Of a stretch of 64,000 nt of DNA, positions 1-8,603 are shown in pieces. The notes under the pieces were generated by a model. That model saw only the letters and a program-made list of their open reading frames with translations, ran no database searches and had not been told where the DNA came from. The stretch comes from Actinomadura citrea (lineage in GTDB: Bacteria; Actinomycetota; Actinomycetes; Streptosporangiales; Streptosporangiaceae), in NCBI RefSeq assembly GCF_013409045.1, contig NZ_JACCBT010000001.1, positions 5,704,001 to 5,768,000 on the forward strand, given 5' to 3'. Made by a program: the position numbers and the translations under genes. Within the stretch, counting starts at the first letter, position 1. Each line of letters begins with the position of its first letter.

Positions 1-1167
1 ACGGTCGAAGACCTGGACTTCCCCAAGCTCGAACTGGCCGAACAGGGCGGGCGCAAGCTGCAGCACGGCGTCATCCTGAAGGTACTGGCCACCAATATCT
101 GCGGTTCCGACCAGCACATGGTGCGCGGCCGGACGACCGCGCCCGCCGGGCTCACGCTCGGGCACGAGATCACCGGCGAGGTGATCGAGACCGGCAGGGA
201 CGTCGAGTTCATCAAGGAGGGCGACCTCGTCAGCGTCCCGTTCAACATCGCCTGCGGCCGCTGCCGCAACTGCAAGGAACGCCACACCGGCGTGTGCGAG
301 AACGTCAACCGGGAACGACCGGGCGCCGCCTACGGGTACGTCGACATGGGCGGCTGGCACGGCGGCCAGGCCGACTACGCGGTCGTCCCGTACGCCGACT
401 TCAACCTGCTCAAGTTCCCGGCCGATCGCGACACCGTGATGGAGAAACTGCCCGACCTGGCGATGCTGTCGGACATCTTCCCCACCGGGTACCACGGCGC
501 CCACACCGCCGGCGTCACGACCGGTTCGACCGTGTACGTGGCGGGCGCGGGACCGGTCGGCCTCGCGTGCGCGACCGCCTGCCTCCTGCTCGGCGCCGCC
601 GTTGTGATCGTCGGCGACATGAACGAGCGGCGGCTGGAGCAGGCCCGGGGCTTCGGCTGCGAGACGATCGACCTGTCCGAGCACGGCGACGTGGGCGCGC
701 AGATCGAGCAGATCCTGGGCGTTCCCGAGGTGGACGCGGCCGTCGACTGCGTCGGGTTCGAGGCGCGCGGCCAGGGCCACGAGGGAGCGGGGACGGAGCA
801 GCCCGCAACCGTCCTCAACACGCTCATGGACGTCGCCCGGCCCGCCGCCGGGCTCGGCATCCCCGGCCTGTACGTCACCGGTGACCCGGGCGCGTCGGAC
901 GAGAACGCGAAGGAGGGCCAACTCGGGCTGCGGATCGGCCTCGGCTGGGCCAAGTCGCAGTACTTCGTCACGGGCCAGTGCCCGGTGATGACGTACAACC
1001 GGCAGTTGATGATGGCGATCCTGTACGACCGGGTTCAGATCGCCCGGAACGTCAACGCGTCGGTCATCCCGCTAGAGCAGGCACCGCAGGGCTACGCCGA
1101 GTTCGACCGGGGTGCAGCGCGCAAGTACATCCTCGACCCGCACGGCATGGTGGGGGCCGCGGCCTGA
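1..1167 (+). CDS. fdhA: Formaldehyde dehydrogenase, glutathione-independent (5' truncated by window edge)
   Basis: Zinc- and NAD-dependent medium-chain dehydrogenase that oxidises formaldehyde to formate in the cytoplasm without glutathione. The reading frame is open from base 1, so the true start (about 40 residues upstream by comparison with Pseudomonas putida FdhA, about 399 residues) lies outside the window. Visible features are the catalytic-zinc segment NICGSDQH followed by VRGRTT, GHEITGEV, the structural-zinc cluster CGRCRNCKERHTGVC, the Rossmann motif GAGPVGLA and the family signature VGFEARG(Q)GHEGA. The long insert between residues of the Rossmann domain is typical of this dismutase-like family. 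Downstream neighbours are unrelated, so it may be the last gene of its unit. Identity is secure from motif order; substrate is inferred from family. Confidence 0.93.
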   Translation, partial: TVEDLDFPKLELAEQGGRKLQHGVILKVLATNICGSDQHMVRGRTTAPAGLTLGHEITGEVIETGRDVEFIKEGDLVSVPFNIACGRCRNCKERHTGVCENVNRERPGAAYGYVDMGGWHGGQADYAVVPYADFNLLKFPADRDTVMEKLPDLAMLSDIFPTGYHGAHTAGVTTGSTVYVAGAGPVGLACATACLLLGAAVVIVGDMNERRLEQARGFGCETIDLSEHGDVGAQIEQILGVPEVDAAVDCVGFEARGQGHEGAGTEQPATVLNTLMDVARPAAGLGIPGLYVTGDPGASDENAKEGQLGLRIGLGWAKSQYFVTGQCPVMTYNRQLMMAILYDRVQIARNVNASVIPLEQAPQGYAEFDRGAARKYILDPHGMVGAAA

Positions 1168-1308
1168 GCCCCGCCCCCTGCTCGAACCCGTCGGCGATCC
1201 GCAGCGCCATCCGGGCGCCCTCTCCGGGTCGGCGCACACCCGCGCCGTCCCGGCCGGGGGAACCCGGCCAGGCGCAGGTCGCCGGCGGATGCCATCGCCG
1301 CAGGCCCG

Positions 1309-1524
1309 CTAGCCGGACCCGACGCCGCGCTCCCGCAGCCTGCGGGCGATGTAGTCGGTGGTGAACGGGGAGCCGTCCGCCAGTTCCTCGGGGCCGAGGC
1401 CCTTGCGGGCCGCGTCCGCGTAGGCGTCGAACAGGTGTTCCTTCGCGGCTTCGAGCTGCTCCGCGAGGTCTTCGTACCGGGTGGTGGCGAGCTTGACCTT
1501 CGCGCCGGCTTCCTCAGGACCCAT
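1309..1524 (-). CDS. Small hypothetical helical protein
   Basis: A 71-residue protein of unknown function. It is mostly alpha-helical and charged: an N-terminal amphipathic helix (TRYEDLAEQLEAAKEHLFDAY), then KGLGPEELADGSPFTTDYIARRLRERGVG, which looks like a small helix-turn-helix or three-helix bundle. Codon third positions are GC-rich in this frame and the longer opposite-strand frames here have Arg/Pro-rich shadow composition, so this is the likelier coding frame. It is divergent from the membrane-protein/cyclase pair that follows; about 107 bp separate the two starts. No recognisable family. Confidence 0.55.
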   Translation of the reverse strand: MGPEEAGAKVKLATTRYEDLAEQLEAAKEHLFDAYADAARKGLGPEELADGSPFTTDYIARRLRERGVGSG

Positions 1525-1631
1525 GCGGCGCAGAGTATCGAAACCCCGCCGCGGGGCCGGGCGATGGGTTTTGTACGCGGTTTGTGCGGCGTGTCACGGT
1601 CTGCCCGCGGCCCGGAACCTACCGTCGGGTC

Positions 1632-1970
1632 ATGTGGCAGTTCGTCGTGTGGGGGCTCATGGGGGCCGCAGCCAACCGCACGCTGGCGTTCCTGGAGGCG
1701 AACCGGCGCGTGAAGGGGCCGCCCTGGCGCTACCCCAAAGGGCCGGGCGGCCGGTACTACCTGTTCGCCTGCGCTCTGCACTGCATGCTCGCCGCGATGG
1801 TGACGGCGGCGGCCGCGGCGAGCGACTTGATCAACACGCCGTGGCTGGCGTTCGCGTGCGGGGCGAGCGCCCCGGCCGTCATGGCGAAGCTCGGCCGGTA
1901 CGCGCTCTGGGCCCTACCGCCGGGCCCGGGCGGCGACGGTGGGGACGACGCGCCCGGCCAGGCCGGATGA
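1632..1970 (+). CDS. Small membrane protein, partner of the CNB-cyclase fusion
   Basis: A 112-residue protein, family not recognised. It starts MWQFVVWGLMGAAANRTLAF, which forms the first hydrophobic segment; a second spans about residues 43-63 (YYLFACALHCMLAAMVTAAAAA) and a third about 70-95 (WLAFACGASAPAVMAKLGRYAL). The C-terminus is Gly/Asp-rich and probably cytoplasmic. An upstream in-frame ATG at 1584 would add an Arg-rich stretch and is less likely. Its stop codon directly abuts an ATG of the following gene, so the two are almost certainly cotranscribed and may form a complex at the membrane. Function unknown. Confidence 0.65.
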   Translation: MWQFVVWGLMGAAANRTLAFLEANRRVKGPPWRYPKGPGGRYYLFACALHCMLAAMVTAAAAASDLINTPWLAFACGASAPAVMAKLGRYALWALPPGPGGDGGDDAPGQAG

Positions 1971-1982
1971 ATGGGGGATGGG

Positions 1983-3623
1983 ATGCCGAATCCTGATCGC
2001 GGCTGGCGCGGGCTTCTGGAGGCGTTCTCGGACGCACCGGCCACCGGCGGGCCGAGCGCGGTACCGCCGGGCGGAGCGGGCCGGGCGCGGCGGCTGCTGG
2101 AGGCGTTCTCCGACGTATCGCCCGCCTTCGCCGTGGACGGGGCGGGGCCCGCGCCCGCGGCGGATCCGGTGCGGGCGCTCGCGCGGGGGGTCGTGACGTT
2201 CGGCGTCCTCGGGGCGGTGTGCACGGCGTGGGCCGCCGCTGAGACCGGGACGCTCGCGGCGGCGCTGCTCGCCGCGTTCACGTTCGCCGTCCTGGCCCTG
2301 TTCGTGGCGCCGCTGGCCGGGTTCGCACGTGCCAGGGCCGCGTCGGCCCTGGCGCAGGGGGCCCGCGCGCGGTCCGCAGACCGGGCCGAGAGGCTCCGCG
2401 ACAGCTTCTGGCACGCGCTGGGCTCGGAGGAGCGCGACGCCGTCCGCGGCGTGGCGCGTCCGCGCACCTTCGGGCCGGGCGCGCCGATCCTGCGCCAGGG
2501 ATATCCGGCCGACTACGTCGTCGTCCTCCGCTCGGGGTGGACGAAGGTCCGCGTCGACCGGGCGGGCGAGGAGCGGATCGTGGCGGTCCGCGGTCCCGGC
2601 GACCTCATCGGCGAGCGGGCGCTGTTCGAGGGCGATGCCTGGTCCGCCACGGTCATCGCGCTCGACACCGTGGAGGCGCTCGTCGTCGGCGCGGCGGACT
2701 TCCGGGGGGTCGTGGAACGCCACGCCGGTGTGCAGTCGGTGCTGGAGAAGCAGGCCCACGACCGCACCGTCGAGGCGGCGGCCCGAACCTCGGGCACCGA
2801 ACTCGCCGACACCGAGCGCCGGCTGGCCGCGCTGTTCACCACGCTGGCGCGGGCGCGCGGCGGGGCGCTCCCGCTGACGGGCACCGAGCTGGCGGGCTGG
2901 ACGTCGTCGTCGCCCGCGGCGGTGGCCAGCGTGCTCAACGAGTGGGACGGCGCGGGACTCGTCCACGCCGGGGACGGCACGATCGACGTCCTCGACCCGG
3001 TCCGGCTGGAGCGGCTCACGGCGGGCGGCGAGCCTCGCCCGGAGGCGGTGTCCGGGTCCCTGTTCCTCACGGGGCAGGACTGCACGGTCGTGTTCGCCGA
3101 TGTGGTGGGGTTCGGCTCCCCGGACCGGACCGAGGCGGACCGAGCGGTGATCCGGGGGGTGCTGTTCCAGTCCCTGGAGGAGTCGTTCGCCGCCGCCGGA
3201 GTGGCCTGGGCGGCCTGCCACCGGGAGGACCGCGGGGACGGCATGCTGCTCGTCGTCCCGCCGGGGGTTCCGGTGAGCGCCCCGGCGGATCCGCTGGTGC
3301 GGGCGCTCGCCGAGCGCATCGACCGGTACAACGGGGGCGCGGCCGGGGGACGGCGCTTCCAGGTGCGGGTCGCGGTCGACACGGGACCGGTGCACGCGGG
3401 GCCGGAGGGGGTCACCGGAGCGGCTCTCGCCCGCGCCGCCAGGCTGCTGGAGTCGGACGTCCTGCGGCGGCGGCTCTCGGCCGTCGCGGCCGTCATCGGC
3501 CTGATCGTCTCCGCGGCCGTGCACCGGGGGATCGCCGGGGCCGGACCGGAGTTCGAGCCGGTCGAGGTGCGCGAGCCGGACCCCGGCGACGCCTGGCTGC
3601 GGCTCTTCCCGGCCGCCGGCTAG
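1983..3623 (+). CDS. Membrane-anchored Crp-like protein fused to a degenerate class III nucleotide cyclase domain
   Basis: A 546-residue multidomain signalling protein. N-terminus carries the heptad LLEAFSD twice (residues 11-17 and 38-44), possibly a repeated docking motif. Two transmembrane helices lie at about 68-88 and 90-113. A cyclic-nucleotide-binding (CNB) beta-roll covers about 143-255 (RGPGDLIGERALF), followed by a winged-helix-like segment 275-345. The C-terminal part (365-545) resembles class III adenylate/guanylate cyclase: FADVVGF gives metal ligand D373 and RGDGMLL gives D419. The substrate Lys before the GD motif is Glu, and the transition-state Asn is replaced (LARAARLL instead of VNLAARL), so catalysis is doubtful. 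Start chosen at ATG 1983 because a GGGGG run sits 5 bp upstream; an ATG at 1971 abuts the stop of the previous gene. Role inferred as a nucleotide sensor. Confidence 0.75.
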   Translation: MPNPDRGWRGLLEAFSDAPATGGPSAVPPGGAGRARRLLEAFSDVSPAFAVDGAGPAPAADPVRALARGVVTFGVLGAVCTAWAAAETGTLAAALLAAFTFAVLALFVAPLAGFARARAASALAQGARARSADRAERLRDSFWHALGSEERDAVRGVARPRTFGPGAPILRQGYPADYVVVLRSGWTKVRVDRAGEERIVAVRGPGDLIGERALFEGDAWSATVIALDTVEALVVGAADFRGVVERHAGVQSVLEKQAHDRTVEAAARTSGTELADTERRLAALFTTLARARGGALPLTGTELAGWTSSSPAAVASVLNEWDGAGLVHAGDGTIDVLDPVRLERLTAGGEPRPEAVSGSLFLTGQDCTVVFADVVGFGSPDRTEADRAVIRGVLFQSLEESFAAAGVAWAACHREDRGDGMLLVVPPGVPVSAPADPLVRALAERIDRYNGGAAGGRRFQVRVAVDTGPVHAGPEGVTGAALARAARLLESDVLRRRLSAVAAVIGLIVSAAVHRGIAGAGPEFEPVEVREPDPGDAWLRLFPAAG

Positions 3624-5035
3624 AGGCGGACGTACTCGTAGTCGAAGGGCTGACCGTTGATGCCGTTGCGGGGCGGGGCGATCCAGGCGGCGATCCTGCC
3701 GGTTTCGTGGACGGGCCGCATCAGCGACCGGACGTGAGTCTTGTCGACCTCCGTCGGAAGCCAGGCGCCCATGCGCCGCTCCCACTCGGCGGCGTCGAGC
3801 ATCTCGCCGTCCGGCGCGGCCTCGATGCCGGCGAATGCGCCGACCTTGCGGTTGAAGGCGATGCTGGGCAGGCGGAGGCGCTGCGGGAGGCCCGCCTCGG
3901 ACAAGATGCGGTTCCAGCGGTTGACGCCGCTCTGGCAGTCGGCGATGTAGGCGCGGCGCAGGTCGGTGTTGAGGCCGACGAGCGCGGCGACCTCGGTCTG
4001 CCCGATGCCTCCGTCGACGAGGGCGTCCACCATGACGGCGTCGTCGGTGAGGCGGTGGTCGTCCCGGCGGCGTTCCTCCATCCAGCGGCCCTTGAGCCCG
4101 GCCGTGTAGTAGTTGGCGACGTTGCTGGACGTCTCGGAGCCGAACAGGTCGAGCGACACCGAGTAGTGGAAGTTCAGGTACTTCTGGACGACGTCCAGGG
4201 AGATCCCGCCGTGCGGGGCGACGTCGTCGGTGTCGTGCTCCTTCATCAGCTGGACGGTCCGCTCGACGACCCGGTCGATGCCCGTGGTGCCGACCATCAT
4301 GTGGTGGGCCTCCTCCTTGAGCATGAACTCGCAGGTGCGCGACAGGGGGTCGAAGCCGGACTCCTTCAGCGTGCCGAGCTGGTACTTGCCGTCCCGGTCG
4401 GTGAAGTAGGTGAACATGAAGAACGAGAGCCAGTCGGGGGTCTCCTCGTTGAAGGCGCCGAGGATGCGCGGCGACTCCTCGCTGCCGGAGTTGCGCCGCA
4501 GCAGCTCCTCGGCCTCCTCGCGCCCCTCGCGCCCGAAGTGGGCGTGCAGGAGGTAGACCATCGCCCACAGGTGGCGGCCCTCCTCGACGTTCACCTGGAA
4601 CAGGTTGCGCAGGTCGTAGAGGCTGGGCGCGGTGGCTCCGAGGTTGCGCTGCTGCTCCACGGACGCGGGTTCGGTGTCGCCCTGGATGACGATGAGGCGC
4701 TGGAGGTCGGCGCGGTACTCGCCGGGGACCTTCTGCCAGGCGGGCTCGCCCCTGTGGGCGCCGAAGCCGATGCGGCGGTCGCCGTCGCGCTCGGCCAGGA
4801 AGATGCCCCACCGGTAGTCCCTCATGGCGACGTGCCCGAAGTGCGCCCAGCCCTCGCGGCCGACGTCGACGGCCGTGCGCAGGTACACCTCCCGCGTCGG
4901 CAGCGACGGGCCCATCGACTCCCACCAGGACAGGAAGTTCGGCTGCCACGACTCCAGGGCGCGCTGGAGGCGCCGGTCCTCGTGCAGGTCGACGTTGTTG
5001 GGGATCTTCTCTGTGTAGTCGGCGGTGGTCGCCAT
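3620..5035 (-). CDS. boxB: Benzoyl-CoA 2,3-epoxidase, oxygenase subunit BoxB
   Basis: Di-iron oxygenase that inserts one oxygen atom of O2 into benzoyl-CoA to give 2,3-epoxybenzoyl-CoA, using electrons from the reductase BoxA. At 471 residues it has the usual length. The iron-binding residues known from the Azoarcus enzyme can be placed at E122, E152 and H155 (EEGRHLW), D213, E242 and H245 (EEAHHMM). It is the last gene of a leftward operon behind boxC, 3 bp after the boxC start-side neighbour ends its stop, and its stop overlaps the convergent cyclase-fusion gene by 4 bp. No boxA is present in the window, so the electron donor must be encoded elsewhere or be a generic ferredoxin reductase. 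Confidence 0.95.
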   Translation of the reverse strand: MATTADYTEKIPNNVDLHEDRRLQRALESWQPNFLSWWESMGPSLPTREVYLRTAVDVGREGWAHFGHVAMRDYRWGIFLAERDGDRRIGFGAHRGEPAWQKVPGEYRADLQRLIVIQGDTEPASVEQQRNLGATAPSLYDLRNLFQVNVEEGRHLWAMVYLLHAHFGREGREEAEELLRRNSGSEESPRILGAFNEETPDWLSFFMFTYFTDRDGKYQLGTLKESGFDPLSRTCEFMLKEEAHHMMVGTTGIDRVVERTVQLMKEHDTDDVAPHGGISLDVVQKYLNFHYSVSLDLFGSETSSNVANYYTAGLKGRWMEERRRDDHRLTDDAVMVDALVDGGIGQTEVAALVGLNTDLRRAYIADCQSGVNRWNRILSEAGLPQRLRLPSIAFNRKVGAFAGIEAAPDGEMLDAAEWERRMGAWLPTEVDKTHVRSLMRPVHETGRIAAWIAPPRNGINGQPFDYEYVRL

Positions 5036-5038
5036 CGC

Positions 5039-6688
5039 TCAGACTCGCTTTCGGTCGAAGTCGGCGCGCCGCCCGGTGCCGTAGCGGCGCAGGGCGCCGT
5101 CCGGACCGGACGCGTTCGGGCGCGTGAAGATCCAGTTCTGCCAGGCGGACAGCCGTCCGAAGATCTTGGTCTCCAGGGTCTCGGGGCCGGGGAAGCGGTA
5201 GTTGGCCTCCAGGCCGGTCAGCGCGTCGGGGCTGAAGCCGGCCCGCTCCTCGACGGCGATGCGGATCTCCTCGTCCCAGTCGATGTCGTCGGGCGCGAAG
5301 GTGACCAGGCCGAGGCGCTCGGCGTCGGCGGCCTCCAGCGGCTTGCCCGCGGCGTCGCCGGCGGCGGCCAGCGCGGCGCCGTCGCCGAGGAACCGGGTCG
5401 CCAGGCGGGTGAGGCCGTTGCCCATCGGGAGCGGGCCGAGGTTCATCGCGTCCACGGTGACCGCGGCGGGGTCGGCGTCCGGGTCGACGTCCTCGAAGAC
5501 GCCGTCGAGCTGGTAGGAGCGGTCGGCGGCGAGCGCGACCTCCAGGAGGGAGCCGGCGAAGCAGCTTCCGGGCTCGATCAGGGCGATGAGGCTGCGGCTG
5601 GTGACGTCCAGCCGCTTCAGGGTCCGCTTGAGGTAGAGCACGATCTCGTCGGCGAGCCAGTCGCCGGCGTGGTCGAGCAGCAGCCGGTCATGGGCGAGGA
5701 CGTGCTCGGCCGCCCCCCGCGTGCGGAACACCCACGTGCCGAGCTCCGGCTCGTTGGTCCGCAGGTCGAGGATGAGGTCGTCCAGCTCTCGGGTCATGGC
5801 GAGCGTCCAGAAGTCCGCGCCGCGGAATCCGCCGGGGGGCGCGTCCGGACCCGCGATCGTGATCTCGACGGCGCCCGCGGCGCGGTCCAGCTCCGCCGAG
5901 ACGTGCCGGTAGGCGATCGAGGCGTCCGTGCGCTCCTTGCCGAGCGGCGTCAGCGCGATCCCCTCGGCGTCGCGCGGACGGGACGAGCGGGCCGCCAGCT
6001 CCCGCGCGCGTTCGGCGACCGTCTCGTCCCAGGCGGTGCGCGGGACGGCCTCGTCCACCAGCCCCCAGGCGACGGCCTTCCCGCCGCCGAGCCCCTCGGC
6101 CTTGGTGGAGAAGTAGTCGGCGCGGTCGCGGCGGACGCGCCGCTTGTCCGACACGCGGGTCAGGCCGCCGGTCCCCGGCAGGACGCCGAGCAGCGGCAGC
6201 TCCGGCAGCGACACCGCCGACGAGCGGTCGTCGACGAGCATGATGTGCTCGCAGGCGAGGGCCAGCTCGTATCCGCCGCCGGACGCGGTGCCGTTGAGCG
6301 CCGCCAGGTAGGTCTGGCCGGAGTTCGCCGTCGCGTCCTCGATGCCGTTGCGGGTCTCGTTGGTGAACTTGCAGAAGTTGACCTTCCAGGCGTGCGGGGA
6401 CGCGGCCAGCATCCGGATGTTGGCGCCCGCGCAGAAGATCTTCTCCTTGCCGCTGGTGACGACCACCGCGCGCACCGCGGGGTGCTCGAAGCGGAGCCGC
6501 TGGACGGCGTCGTACAGCTCGATGTCGACGCCGAGGTCGTAGGAGTTGAGCTTCAGCTCGTACCCGGGGACAAGCCCGCCCTGCTCGTCCACGGCCATCG
6601 TGAGAGTGGCGACCTGGCCGTCGACGTCCAGGCGCCAGTGCCGGTAGCCGGACGGGTCCACCCGGAACTCCACGTGCGGGCTGGTCAT
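5039..6688 (-). CDS. boxC: 2,3-epoxybenzoyl-CoA dihydrolase BoxC
   Basis: Crotonase-superfamily enzyme that opens the epoxybenzoyl-CoA ring with two waters, releasing formate and 3,4-dehydroadipyl-CoA semialdehyde. The protein is 549 residues and contains two enoyl-CoA-hydratase-like halves; the first shows the oxyanion-hole and CoA motifs FCAGANIRML and NGTASGGGYELALAC, and LLGVLPGTGGLTR. The start is placed at ATG 6688 (MTSPHVEF) because GGAAGG precedes it at a good distance. The longer frame starting at ATG 6721 has no ribosome site and its ATG lies inside the promoter/operator element at 6720-6760. Formate released here could feed a formate dehydrogenase, whose beta and gamma genes lie 3 kb away (inference). 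Confidence 0.94.
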   Translation of the reverse strand: MTSPHVEFRVDPSGYRHWRLDVDGQVATLTMAVDEQGGLVPGYELKLNSYDLGVDIELYDAVQRLRFEHPAVRAVVVTSGKEKIFCAGANIRMLAASPHAWKVNFCKFTNETRNGIEDATANSGQTYLAALNGTASGGGYELALACEHIMLVDDRSSAVSLPELPLLGVLPGTGGLTRVSDKRRVRRDRADYFSTKAEGLGGGKAVAWGLVDEAVPRTAWDETVAERARELAARSSRPRDAEGIALTPLGKERTDASIAYRHVSAELDRAAGAVEITIAGPDAPPGGFRGADFWTLAMTRELDDLILDLRTNEPELGTWVFRTRGAAEHVLAHDRLLLDHAGDWLADEIVLYLKRTLKRLDVTSRSLIALIEPGSCFAGSLLEVALAADRSYQLDGVFEDVDPDADPAAVTVDAMNLGPLPMGNGLTRLATRFLGDGAALAAAGDAAGKPLEAADAERLGLVTFAPDDIDWDEEIRIAVEERAGFSPDALTGLEANYRFPGPETLETKIFGRLSAWQNWIFTRPNASGPDGALRRYGTGRRADFDRKRV

Positions 6689-6719
6689 GGGCTGTCCTTC
6701 CGCCGGTGCCGTCTCCATC

Positions 6720-6760
6720 ATGCTCTACAGATTTAACTATTCACGTCAAGACTTTGTAGC
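6720..6760 (-). promoter_or_regulatory. boxC promoter with PaaX-type dyad
   Basis: On the minus strand a TTGAC box (complement of 6745-6749) precedes TGTAGAGCAT (complement of 6720-6729). On the plus strand TGCTCTACA at the left and TGTAGCA at the right form a broken inverted repeat with about 25 bp between arms, the architecture of PaaX operators. The same elements recur upstream of the ligase gene at 8443-8482, so both units are probably controlled by the PaaX-like protein encoded at 8604. Confidence 0.6.
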
Positions 6761-6807
6761 ACTTCGAGTCGCCCGGCCGCCCGGGGCGGGAGCGGCCCGG
6801 GGACGGG

Positions 6808-8409
6808 TCAGGGCGCGGCGAGCAGGGCCGAGGCGAGCTCGCGGACGGCGAAGCGGCGCAGCTTGCCGGTCGGCGTCGTGGGCAGCCTGTCCACGACCAG
6901 CACCTCGCGGGGGCGCTTGAACGACGCGAGACCCGCCCGGCAGAACCCGATCAGCTCGGCCGGCTCGGCGGTCGCGCCCTCCTTGAGCACGACGCAGGCG
7001 ACCGGCTTGTCCAGGCCGTCGGCGTCCGGCAGCCCGACGACGGCGGCCATCGCCACCGCGGGGTGTTCCAGCAGCCGTCCCTCCACCTCGGCCGGCGACA
7101 CCCAGATGCCGCCGGCCTTGAGCATGTCTCCCGTCCGGCCCAGGCAGGTGTAGTAGCCGTCCTCGTCCACCACGTAGGTGTCGCCCGTGCGCAGCCACTC
7201 CCCCTGGAAGACCTTCCGGGTCGTCTCGGTGCGGCACCAGTAGCCCGTCGCGATCGACTCGCCCTTCACCAGCAGTGAGCCCGGCGCCCCCGGCCCGAGG
7301 TCGGCCCCGGCGGCGTCCACGACCCGCAGCTCGTAGCCGGGGACGGCGGTGCCCGTCGTCCCCGGGCGGACCCGGCCGGGCCGGTTCGACAGGAAGATGT
7401 GCAGGCACTCCGTGGAGCCGATCCCGTCGATGATCTCCACGCCGTACCGTTCGGTGAAGCGGCGGCACAGCTCGGCGGGCAGCGGCTCCCCCGCCGACAC
7501 CGCCAGCCGGACGGACGCGAACGCCTCCACCGGGACCTCGGCGTTGAGGATCGCGGCGTAGAAGGTCGGGACGGCGAAGAACAGGGTCGGCCGGTACTCG
7601 GCCAGCCGCCCGGCCACCGAGGCCGGGGTCGGGCGGTCCGGGTCCAGGACGGCGGTCGCGCCGGCGGCGAGGGGGAAGAACAGCGAGTTGCCGATCCCGT
7701 AGGCGAAGAACAGCTTGGCGACCGAGTAGCAGCGGTCGTCCGGCCGGATGCCGAGGACCTGCCGGCCGTAGGTCTCCACGACGTGCCGGATGTTGGCGTG
7801 CCGGTGCATGGCGCCCTTCGGCCGGCCCGTCGTCCCGGACGTGTAGAGCCAGAGGGCGCTGGAGTCGTCCGAGGTCGCGTACGGTTCCGCCGGCACGCCG
7901 CCGTGGGCGCGCCCCTCGCGGACCAGGTCCTCGAACGGGCCCACCCGCACCCCCGCCGGGGCCCGGAGCGCCGCGTCCCCCTCGACCGCCACGCGCCGGA
8001 CGCCCGGAGCGCAGGTGAGGGCCGCCTCTGCGGCGACCGCGAACCGGTCGCTGACCAGCAGCACCCTGGCGCGCGCGTCGGCCAGCAGGCCGCCGAGTTC
8101 GGGGCCCGTCAGCATCGTCGACACCGGGACCGGAACGGCGCCGAGCCGCATCGCGCCCAGGATCGCGGCGGCCATGAGCGGGCCGTCGGCCATGAACAGC
8201 ACCACCCGCTCCTCGGCGCGCAGCCCCCAGCGTCCGAGGCCGGACGCGATGTTCCCGGCCAGCTCGGCGAGCTCGGCGTAGCTCAGATCCCCGCCAGGAC
8301 CGGTCAGCGCCGCCCGGCCGCCGCCGGGCCCGGACGCCGTCCGGAGCAGGTATTCGGAAGCGTTGAAGGTGTCGGGCGGGACCGGTGCGGTCGCCGTTTC
8401 AGCGGTCAT
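6808..8409 (-). CDS. Benzoate-CoA ligase family protein
   Basis: Acyl-adenylating enzyme of 533 residues, in the ANL superfamily, proposed to convert benzoate, ATP and CoA to benzoyl-CoA. Motifs seen: the P-loop YTSGTTGRPKGAMHRH, IDGIGSTECLHIF (A5, with the ST-EC form typical of benzoate-CoA ligases), WLRTGDTY, and the C-terminal catalytic Lys region TPTGKLRRFAVREL. First gene of the leftward ligase-boxC-boxB operon; start at ATG 8409 is preceded by GGGGAG at 7 bp. It is divergent from the PaaX-type regulator, with a promoter/operator element between. Benzoate specificity is inferred from the box neighbours; a related aryl acid cannot be excluded. Confidence 0.9.
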   Translation of the reverse strand: MTAETATAPVPPDTFNASEYLLRTASGPGGGRAALTGPGGDLSYAELAELAGNIASGLGRWGLRAEERVVLFMADGPLMAAAILGAMRLGAVPVPVSTMLTGPELGGLLADARARVLLVSDRFAVAAEAALTCAPGVRRVAVEGDAALRAPAGVRVGPFEDLVREGRAHGGVPAEPYATSDDSSALWLYTSGTTGRPKGAMHRHANIRHVVETYGRQVLGIRPDDRCYSVAKLFFAYGIGNSLFFPLAAGATAVLDPDRPTPASVAGRLAEYRPTLFFAVPTFYAAILNAEVPVEAFASVRLAVSAGEPLPAELCRRFTERYGVEIIDGIGSTECLHIFLSNRPGRVRPGTTGTAVPGYELRVVDAAGADLGPGAPGSLLVKGESIATGYWCRTETTRKVFQGEWLRTGDTYVVDEDGYYTCLGRTGDMLKAGGIWVSPAEVEGRLLEHPAVAMAAVVGLPDADGLDKPVACVVLKEGATAEPAELIGFCRAGLASFKRPREVLVVDRLPTTPTGKLRRFAVRELASALLAAP

Positions 8410-8442
8410 CGAGGTCTCCCCTCGCCGGGAACCGTGCCCCCA

Positions 8443-8482
8443 ATGCTCTACATAGACGAAACGCTAGTCAATAGACTTGTGG
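8443..8482 (-). promoter_or_regulatory. Second copy of the box promoter/operator element
   Basis: ATGCTCTACA at 8443-8452 and AGACTTGTGG at 8473-8482 match in sequence and spacing (30 versus 29 bp between element starts) the element upstream of boxC (6720-6729 and 6749-6759). A minus-strand TTGAC box lies at 8471-8467. It is located between the divergent ligase and paaX-like genes, as expected for an autoregulated switch. Confidence 0.6.
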
Positions 8483-8603
8483 AACGATGAGAGTTCGGGC
8501 GGCACCCGCGCGGAACCCGGGCCGGACCCGCGCGATACTGGACGGCGTCCCTGCCACCCCGCAGCTGGACGGGCGCGCCCATCAGTGCCCGGAGGAGGAG
8601 CAC

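Noticed and set aside
1914..4949. A 1011-codon minus-strand frame
   Set aside because: It overlaps boxB in another frame and the cyclase fusion on the opposite strand; no motifs and Arg/Pro-rich.
5039..6721. boxC start at ATG 6721
   Set aside because: The ATG lies in the promoter element and has no ribosome site; ATG 6688 has GGAAGG at the right distance.
2537..6736. A 1399-codon open frame on the plus strand across the cyclase fusion and boxB/boxC
   Set aside because: It runs antisense through boxB and boxC, whose protein motifs are clear, and its composition is the Gly/Arg/Val-rich pattern of a shadow frame in GC-rich DNA.
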